The notes beneath the pieces are model-generated. The model was given only the letters and a program-made list of their open reading frames with translations, did not search any database and was not told where the DNA came from. Below are positions 1-5,604 of a stretch of DNA of 10,609 nt, piece after piece. This DNA comes from Verrucomicrobiales bacterium. Lineage in GTDB: Bacteria > Verrucomicrobiota > Verrucomicrobiia > Verrucomicrobiales > V1-33. The stretch is from assembly GCA_028293305.1 (NCBI GenBank), contig JAQGPD010000149.1, positions 1 to 10,609 of the forward strand, in the 5' to 3' direction. The translations under genes and the position numbers were made by a program. The stretch's first letter is position 1, and every line of letters starts with the position of its first letter.

Positions 1-1
1 G

Positions 2-139
2 CGCCGCATGACCCGGATGCGGGAACACATCCGATTTAATAACGTTTATCGCTGGGCCGGAAAAATTCTCTCCATGCTGCTTAAATTCGATATCCCGGAA
101 TTCTACACCGATGGCAATGACTCCTCCTCACTGGACTGA
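2..139 (+). CDS. otsA: Trehalose-6-phosphate synthase, C-terminal fragment (5' end outside window)
   Basis: Frame 2 is open from the window edge to a TGA at 137-139 and encodes the last 45 or so residues of a protein. The stretch RRMTRMREHI followed by NNVYRWAGKIL closely resembles the C-terminal helices of GT20 family trehalose-6-phosphate synthases, which join UDP-glucose (or another NDP-glucose) to glucose-6-phosphate to make trehalose-6-phosphate in the cytoplasm. The next gene is trehalose-6-phosphate phosphatase, which starts inside this reading frame, and this context strongly supports the call. The catalytic domains lie upstream of the window, so only the tail can be judged. The fragment is too short to tell OtsA from a fused or glucosylglycerol-phosphate synthase-type GT20 enzyme by itself. 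Confidence 0.75.
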   Translation, partial: RRMTRMREHIRFNNVYRWAGKILSMLLKFDIPEFYTDGNDSSSLD

Positions 140-902
140 ATGCCGCGCCGAACTGGCGGAGCGGCTGGGCACCGTGCCCCGCCTGCTGGTTGCCACGGAT
201 TTTGATGGAACCCTGGCACCGATCTGCCCCCGTCCGGAGGATGTCAGGATGCCCAAAGACTCTTGGACCTCGTTGGCTGCCCTCGCGGACCACCCCGGCG
301 TGCGCGTGGCGGTTTTGTCAGGGAGGGAACTCTCGGAAGTGGCCCGGCTCGTGGATTTACCGAAGGCAGTCTTCGCGGGAAACCACGGCATGGAAATCAA
401 AGGGGGCGGGATCGCCTACGTCCATCCCCAGGCTTTGGCTTGCCGCCCGGCACTGGATGCGGCAGCTCATTTGTTGGAAAATCACCTGACTGGCGTTGAA
501 GGCGCATTTGTTGAGCACAAGGGACTGAGCCTTTCCATGCATTACCGGTTGGTCGCGGAAAACGGTCTGGCCCAGGTGGAACAGGCCGCACGGTCCTGCA
601 CGGCGGCCTTTCCAACTCTGAAACGGCATGGCGGCAAAAAAGTGATTGAGTTCCGCCCGGACATCGCTTGGAACAAAGGGTATGCTTTGAAGCGTCTGCT
701 GAAGGGCCTCGGGCTGCCGGCAGCGGCCACTCTCTATATGGGCGATGACGCAACCGACGAGGACGCATTTGCCGTTCTCAACGGCGTTGGAACCAGTTTA
801 CATGTGGGAGCCAATACTGAGACGCTGGCCCGGTTCTCATTGAGGGATCCGGCAGATACAGCGGAGTTTTTGGCGTGGTTGCGCGATCTCCGGGTCGTGT
901 GA
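111..902 (+). CDS. otsB: Trehalose-6-phosphate phosphatase (HAD superfamily)
   Basis: This 263-residue protein removes phosphate from trehalose-6-phosphate to give trehalose, the second step of the OtsAB osmoprotectant pathway, in the cytoplasm. HAD motif I is DFDGTLAPI, with D30 the nucleophile and D32 the general acid/base. Motif II is the LSGR segment (S70). GNHG lies at 90-93, and a substrate-facing VEHKGLSLSMHYR stretch at about 134-146. NKG supplies the motif III lysine near residue 189, and GDDATDED at 211-218 is the Mg-binding motif IV. The length is normal for bacterial OtsB. The ATG at 111 lies within the end of otsA, a 29-bp overlap in another frame that suggests translational coupling. 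A second in-frame ATG at 117 is possible, and no clear Shine-Dalgarno sequence precedes either. The gene is convergent with the response regulator downstream. Confidence 0.95.
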   Translation: MAMTPPHWTECRAELAERLGTVPRLLVATDFDGTLAPICPRPEDVRMPKDSWTSLAALADHPGVRVAVLSGRELSEVARLVDLPKAVFAGNHGMEIKGGGIAYVHPQALACRPALDAAAHLLENHLTGVEGAFVEHKGLSLSMHYRLVAENGLAQVEQAARSCTAAFPTLKRHGGKKVIEFRPDIAWNKGYALKRLLKGLGLPAAATLYMGDDATDEDAFAVLNGVGTSLHVGANTETLARFSLRDPADTAEFLAWLRDLRVV

Positions 903-1024
903 AGTAAAGATAGGAAAGCTGGAAACAGCGCCGTTTATTGATTGCTTTTGAGGGTGCCGGCATAGCTTGAGCGACAGCAAACTACCCAATCAACCAATAC
1001 CTGCGCGACCGGATGCGGGGAAAC

Positions 1025-1717
1025 TCAGACCATCCGTTCGCGCAGGGCGCGCGCGACGGCGGCGGCGCGGGAGCGGACTTCCAGCTTTTTGAAAAGGTGC
1101 CGGGTGTGTGTGTCGATGGTGTGGATGCTCACGCCAAGGCGGTCGGCGATTTCCTTGGCGGTGAGGCCTTCCACGATCAGCGCCAGCATTTCGCGCTCGC
1201 GCGGTGACAGGGAAACGGGCGTCGCGGGTTTTGTCAGGTTGGCGAGGAGCTTTACCACGCTGGCGGCGGTTTTCGGGGACATGGGCGAGCCTCCGCGCGC
1301 GGCTTCGTGGATGGCTTCCACGATTTCCTCCGGGCGGGCGGTTTTCACCAGATAGCCGCAGGCACCGGCGCTGATGGCGGCGGAGATTTTCCGCTCATCC
1401 TCGAAAACCGTCAGGATGACCACCCGGCAATCCGGCGCCGCTTTGATCACATCCGCCAGGGCCTCGAGTCCGCTGCGGCCCGGCAGGCCCACGTCCATCA
1501 GGAGCACGGCGGGCAACTGCGCCGCAGGCGTCTGCCGCAGGGCGAGCAGCAGGGCCTCCGCATTGGCAAAAGCGCCGGTGCAGTTCAGCCCCCGCGCCGG
1601 GGAGCAAAGGCGGGTCAGATTCCGGCGCAGGGTATCGTGGTCCTCCACGATCCAAACGAGCGGAGCGGAGGCGGAATCCGAAGCGGCGGGGACGGACGGG
1701 GCAGGGGGGGAGGTCAT
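1025..1717 (-). CDS. NarL/FixJ-type two-component response regulator (REC + LuxR HTH)
   Basis: This cytoplasmic transcription regulator has 230 residues from the ATG at 1717. The receiver domain occupies about residues 19-137. It has the acidic pair E25/D26 (WIVEDHD), the phospho-acceptor D75 in LLMDVGLPG, the switch threonine T103 (ILTVFED) and the conserved lysine K125 (GYLVKTARP). A LuxR/GerE DNA-binding helix-turn-helix follows at about 167-225, with LSPREREMLALIVEGLTAKE and GVSIHTIDTHTRHLFKKL, the typical recognition segments. It lies directly downstream of and in the same direction as the sensor kinase, so the two are almost certainly a cognate pair in one operon. A TTG at 1777 would add 20 residues of no recognisable domain. 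I prefer the ATG, although neither start has a good ribosome binding site. The target genes cannot be read from the window. Confidence 0.93.
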   Translation of the reverse strand: MTSPPAPSVPAASDSASAPLVWIVEDHDTLRRNLTRLCSPARGLNCTGAFANAEALLLALRQTPAAQLPAVLLMDVGLPGRSGLEALADVIKAAPDCRVVILTVFEDERKISAAISAGACGYLVKTARPEEIVEAIHEAARGGSPMSPKTAASVVKLLANLTKPATPVSLSPREREMLALIVEGLTAKEIADRLGVSIHTIDTHTRHLFKKLEVRSRAAAVARALRERMV

Positions 1718-1800
1718 GGCTGGCAGGTGTGGCGAAATGTGATATTGAAAAGAGAGGAAACCAGAAACGGTGTTCAAAAAATGTCAGGGAGCGGATGGTT

Positions 1801-3783
1801 CTAGCATTTTATCCATCGTCGGTTGCGGGGGATTTCCAGCACCACGGATGTCCCGGCGCCGGGCGCGGATTGGAGTTCGAAAGTCCCCTTCAGCATGGCC
1901 GCGCGTTCCCTCAGATTCCCCAGGCCATGGCCGCCGGCGGTTTGTGAGGGAGTGAATCCGCAACCGTCATCGCGGATCTCCACCCGCAGTCCGGCGGGAG
2001 TGGGACTGAGCCGGAAATTCAGTGAGGAAGGCCGGCCGTGACGCGCGGCATTGTGCAGGACTTCCTTGCAGAACAAATAGATTTCGCGCCGCGTTTCCAG
2101 GTTGGGAACCCACGGCAGCGGTGCCGTGGGCAACCGGCACTCCAGCGCCACGCCGCCGCGCATGAGGCGCTCCGCGAGTCCGGTCATCACGATCAACCAG
2201 TCCGCGCCCGCACCGCCCCGCTTGCCCGCCAGCAGGGAAACCATGTCCCGCATGGAGTCCGCGCTTTCGCGCGCGACGCGCTCGATCTCCGCCAGATCCA
2301 TCCGCATCTGCGCCGCCTCCTCCTGCTGCGCGAAGGAGGAAATCAGCGCGATGCTGCCAAGATTGGACCCCAGCTCGTCATGGAGATCGCGCGCCAGACG
2401 CTCGCGGTGGCGCTCGCGGTCCAGCACCCGGTGGCGATGTCCCCGCCATGAAAACAAACCCGCCAATAACACAATGCCGCCCGCTCCGAAGACACTGGCT
2501 CCGACCAGGGTGTGCTCGGTTTTATTGAAAAGCTCCTGAAGCCCGCGCACCACCTCCGCGCGTTTTCCCTCCAGCGTCCGGCGGCGCTCCAGCAATCCTA
2601 TCCACTCCGGCAATTCCAGCAATTTTCCTCCGCCCGAGTGATTGTCCGTCAGTCCGGCGCGGCTCCAACCCGTTTCCTCCAAGGCTCCATTCTCCAACAC
2701 CGGCGAGCCCGCCGCGATGTTGGCGTCGCCGGAGAAAGCCTGCAATTCCCCCAGGGCAAAAACGAAATCGCCCCCGCGCTCCCGCAGCCGCGAGGCCGTC
2801 ACCCTGACATATCGTGCGGCCTGTCCGCCGGTGGGAAAACACTGCAGATTCTGACCCGGGGAAAGAAGTGAGGATCCCGTCCTGTCATGCACGGAGACCG
2901 CGCCGGCGAAATCCGGGGTCAGGGCGGTCTCCACTTTGAAACGCGTGGGAAAACCGTAATGCGAATCCCACACCATGGGACTGCGCACCGCCGGCACGAG
3001 CCGGATTTCATCCAGCGGCGCGGCGCGGCCGAGATCGATGGTCACGCTCTGGGCCTGATCCACCGCGGCAGCGACGGGACCATGCCAACCCATGATTTTG
3101 TTATCGTCCGGAGCCACCGGCAGGCCCAGCGGCATCATGAGGTCTATCAAATTATTCTTCGACCACGTCGGTGGAATTTCCCGCGAGCTGGAAGCCCGGA
3201 CTTTCGCCTTCAGGGTCAGGTTCCGGTTGCCCTGCAGCACCAGCATCTCGGACAACGCCAGCACCGGCGGACCGCCGCCCTGCCAGGGTTCCGTCACCAG
3301 CAGGCGGATGCGCTGGAGCACCGTTCCCGGCGGGCAAAGGGTGGACACCGGCCATGCGCCCGGATTGGGAAAATCCTTTCCGGTTTCGTCCATCAACAAA
3401 ACGGATTCCCCCTCCGCATCCGTGCCCTCCAACACAAACCGCGATGGAAATCCGAAGCCCGGAACCTGGCCTCCCGCCGCGCGCGCCAGCAGGGGCACGA
3501 GCACGATGCGGTCCACCCGCGAGGGCGCGGGCAGTTCCACCTCCACCCACAAATCCTGCGATTCCGGTCCTGACGAAGTTTGGAATCCATTCCGGTTTCC
3601 ACTGTTCACATTGATCATGGAGGGCAGGGCGGCGAGATCATGATCCATTTCCACAATCTCCTGTTCCAAGGCCTGCAGGGCCGGCGCCGCCCAGAACGCC
3701 AATCGCCGAACCCACGATGAATTCTCCGCCGCCGCGCCCAGGCCGGGGCAGAGCCGGATGAAAATCCAAAGGAAGTTTTTCAT
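1801..3783 (-). CDS. NarL-family (HPK7) sensor histidine kinase with two extracellular discoidin-like domains
   Basis: This membrane sensor kinase has 660 residues from the ATG at 3783. An N-terminal signal peptide or anchor (MKNFLWIFIRL, ending near AAA at 17-19) is followed by two beta-rich segments, about 58-186 and 190-352. Both resemble F5/8 type C (discoidin, galactose-binding-like) folds: WVEVELPAPSRVDRIVLVP opens the first and VTIDLGRAAPLDEIRLVPA the second. A charged linker leads to one transmembrane helix at about 425-445. The cytoplasmic part has a HisKA_3 dimerisation domain with phospho-acceptor H468 (RDLHDELGSNLGSIA). The HATPase domain has the N-box residue N578 (EVLHNAARHG), the DDGCGF loop at 605-610 and the GHGLGNLRER lid. 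I see no HAMP or PAS domain. In-frame starts further upstream (ATG 3801, TTG 3828) exist, but the signal peptide favours 3783. The ligand is unknown; discoidin folds suggest extracellular glycan or protein binding. Confidence 0.92.
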   Translation of the reverse strand: MKNFLWIFIRLCPGLGAAAENSSWVRRLAFWAAPALQALEQEIVEMDHDLAALPSMINVNSGNRNGFQTSSGPESQDLWVEVELPAPSRVDRIVLVPLLARAAGGQVPGFGFPSRFVLEGTDAEGESVLLMDETGKDFPNPGAWPVSTLCPPGTVLQRIRLLVTEPWQGGGPPVLALSEMLVLQGNRNLTLKAKVRASSSREIPPTWSKNNLIDLMMPLGLPVAPDDNKIMGWHGPVAAAVDQAQSVTIDLGRAAPLDEIRLVPAVRSPMVWDSHYGFPTRFKVETALTPDFAGAVSVHDRTGSSLLSPGQNLQCFPTGGQAARYVRVTASRLRERGGDFVFALGELQAFSGDANIAAGSPVLENGALEETGWSRAGLTDNHSGGGKLLELPEWIGLLERRRTLEGKRAEVVRGLQELFNKTEHTLVGASVFGAGGIVLLAGLFSWRGHRHRVLDRERHRERLARDLHDELGSNLGSIALISSFAQQEEAAQMRMDLAEIERVARESADSMRDMVSLLAGKRGGAGADWLIVMTGLAERLMRGGVALECRLPTAPLPWVPNLETRREIYLFCKEVLHNAARHGRPSSLNFRLSPTPAGLRVEIRDDGCGFTPSQTAGGHGLGNLRERAAMLKGTFELQSAPGAGTSVVLEIPRNRRWIKC

Positions 3784-3799
3784 GGGGTGGGAAGCGCGC

Positions 3800-3828
3800 A
3801 TCAAATAGAACCCGCCGCTCCGAGTCAA
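3800..3828 (-). promoter_or_regulatory. Possible sigma-70-type promoter of the kinase/regulator operon
   Basis: On the minus strand TTGACT (3828-3823) matches five of six bases of the -35 consensus. It is separated by exactly 17 bp from TTTGAT (3805-3800), which matches four of six bases of the -10 consensus. Transcription would then begin near 3793, leaving a leader of only about ten bases before the ATG at 3783. That would exclude the more upstream TTG and ATG starts. The -10 element is weak, so this is only a suggestion. Confidence 0.3.
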
Positions 3829-3914
3829 TCCCCGCGCCCGGATGAGGCGTATTTTTGAAGGTCACAAATTCTCGTGAGGTGACGTCCCCGGCGGAATTTC
3901 ACAATCTGCGCCGC

Positions 3915-5471
3915 ATGAAACCAAATGCCGCCCGCCCGCCGCTGTTCGAATTCCGCAAACTGACAGTGCTGGCGCTTTTGCTGGCGTCGGCATCCGCCTC
4001 GTCCGCGGCCTCGGACACTTGGACCGGAGGGACCAACGGCACCTGGGCCACCACTTCCAATTGGCTTTCCGGCACCAATTCCCCTGGCACCCTGACAACT
4101 CCCACGGTCTCCACCAACACGGATACCGCCATCTTCAATAACAACACCAACACCACCATCGACTACAGCACGTCGAGCCTGAATCTGGGCAGCGTGCTGT
4201 TCACCGGAACGCCCGGTTCCTTCAATATAAGGAGCGGTCCCACGGGAACGGGCACCTCGCGGCTGATCTTCACCTTGGGAGGGTCCGTGACGGTGGACTC
4301 CACCGTGACGAATCCCCAGTCCCTCGCCCGGACCGGATTGTCAGGATCCACGGGCACCTACACTTTTGAAAACAATGCATCCCCCACCACCGCCACCCTG
4401 ACCATGGGCGGCACGCTGGCCAGCACCACCACGGGCGCGGCCACGCTGATCCTGACAGGAACCAACACCGGCCTCAACGCCATCACCGGCGCTATCAGTC
4501 AGGCGGGTGGAGCCAGTGTTTTGTCCATCACCAAAAACGGAACGGGCACGTGGACCTTGGGAAATAACAGCCACGGCGGCACCACCACGCTGAACGCGGG
4601 AACGCTTGGTTTTGCCAGCTCCAATGCCCTGGGCACCGGCAATTTTGTGGTCAATGGCGGCACCTTCGGCACGGCGGGCCTATCAACACGCACCATCACC
4701 AACAACATCACCGTGGGCGGCGACTTCACCTTGTCGGGAGTGGGCGCCGCGTTGCCCGTTGTCCTGAATGGCACCATGGATCTGGGTGGGGCCACGCGGA
4801 CGATTTCCCTCATCAACACGGCCACCATCGGCGGGGTGATTTCCAATGGCGCGCTGACCCTGGCCTCCACGGGTGCCACTCGGACCCTGACACTTGGCGG
4901 CGCCAACACTTACACCGGAGCCACGACGGTTTCCGGCGGCACGCTCCTGGTGAACGGTTCCCTGGGAGCCACGAGTATTGTCAATGTTTCCCTCAGCGCG
5001 ACCCTTGGCGGTGATGGCTCCATCAACGCTCCGGTCACGGTCGCCGCCGGGGGAAACCTCCAGCCCGGCACCACCACCGGGGTCGTGGGATCGCTGGACA
5101 CCGGTTTGCTAACCATGGGTGGAACCTATATTCCCACGATCACCGGCAATGGCGTGAATGATCTTGTGAACGTGGCGGGCGCGGCGGATTTCAATGGAAC
5201 CATCGCCCCGGTCCTGTCAGGCTACGCGCCCGCGCTGAACGATATTTTTGATATCGCCAATTGGTCCGGCGCCTTTTCGGGAAGCCCGGCTTTCGACTTC
5301 GCGAATGCGCCGTTGGCCTCAGGTCTGGACTGGGACAGTTCCAATTTTTCCACCGACGGCACCTTGAAAGTGGTCGCCTCCATCCCCGAGCCGGCCGCTG
5401 GATTGCTGGGCGGAATCGGCGCGTTGCTGGCCTTGTCGTCCCGCCGCCGCCGCTCCGCCAGGCCCGGTTGA
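3915..5471 (+). CDS. Exported PATR-repeat protein with PEP-CTERM sorting tail
   Basis: This 518-residue secreted protein is rich in Gly, Thr, Ser and Asn. A signal peptide covers about residues 1-32: a basic n-region including RK, then LTVLALLLASASASSAA. Next comes a WTGGTNGTWATTSNW segment, the usual opening of such proteins, then predicted beta-helix. Clear autotransporter-associated beta-strand (PATR) repeats lie at about 201-240 (KNGTGTWTLGNNS ending NAGTLGFASSNALG) and 322-351 (GGANTYTGATTVSGGTLLV). The C terminus is a PEP-CTERM signal: IPEP at 490-493, a short hydrophobic helix LLGGIGALLALSS, then RRRRSARPG. In known systems this tail is handled by an exosortase, which is not in the window. 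No autotransporter barrel is present. The ATG at 3915 is chosen for the signal peptide; a TTG 60 bp upstream keeps the frame but would spoil it. The function is unknown, probably surface or matrix. The gene is divergent from the sensor kinase. Confidence 0.9.
   Translation: MKPNAARPPLFEFRKLTVLALLLASASASSAASDTWTGGTNGTWATTSNWLSGTNSPGTLTTPTVSTNTDTAIFNNNTNTTIDYSTSSLNLGSVLFTGTPGSFNIRSGPTGTGTSRLIFTLGGSVTVDSTVTNPQSLARTGLSGSTGTYTFENNASPTTATLTMGGTLASTTTGAATLILTGTNTGLNAITGAISQAGGASVLSITKNGTGTWTLGNNSHGGTTTLNAGTLGFASSNALGTGNFVVNGGTFGTAGLSTRTITNNITVGGDFTLSGVGAALPVVLNGTMDLGGATRTISLINTATIGGVISNGALTLASTGATRTLTLGGANTYTGATTVSGGTLLVNGSLGATSIVNVSLSATLGGDGSINAPVTVAAGGNLQPGTTTGVVGSLDTGLLTMGGTYIPTITGNGVNDLVNVAGAADFNGTIAPVLSGYAPALNDIFDIANWSGAFSGSPAFDFANAPLASGLDWDSSNFSTDGTLKVVASIPEPAAGLLGGIGALLALSSRRRRSARPG
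4515..4967 (+). repeat. PATR beta-strand repeat units in the PEP-CTERM protein
   Basis: Two coding units show the PATR pattern: a Gly/Thr-rich strand, an N-x-(T/H)-x-G-x-T-T turn, then GGTLLV or AGTLGF. They lie at about 4515-4634 and 4878-4967. A more degenerate beta-helical stretch separates them. The similarity is at protein level; the DNA copies are diverged. Confidence 0.75.
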
Positions 5472-5604
5472 AACGACGCGGGTTCCCGGCCGGACTTTTG
5501 TCAGGATCCGGAATCCGTCCGCAAAGCCGCCCCTGCTGAAAGCTTCCCTTTTTTCCCCGCATCCAGTATCTGGATTCCACGCATCTCATTCCCAACCACC
5601 CCCC

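Noticed and set aside
903..1024. Possible terminator between the convergent otsB and regulator genes, including a small GCTG-GAAA-CAGC hairpin at 918-929 and a TTGATTG/CAATCAA pair.
   Set aside because: The stem has only four base pairs and no T-run follows; the other pair is separated by more than 40 bases. Not enough to call a terminator.
1718..1777. Longer start (TTG at 1777) for the response regulator.
   Set aside because: It adds residues outside the receiver fold, uses a rarer start codon and has no ribosome binding site. It cannot be fully excluded.
3861..3883. GTCAC-N13-GTGAC inverted repeat in the divergent gap, a possible operator.
   Set aside because: Five-base arms with a long spacer are expected by chance, and no second copy was found.
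5472..5604. The 133-bp gap between the two PATR genes, examined for a terminator, promoter or small gene.
   Set aside because: It contains one TGTCAGG copy and short imperfect palindromes such as GGAT-CCGGA-ATCC, but no stable hairpin with a T-run and no convincing -35/-10 pair.
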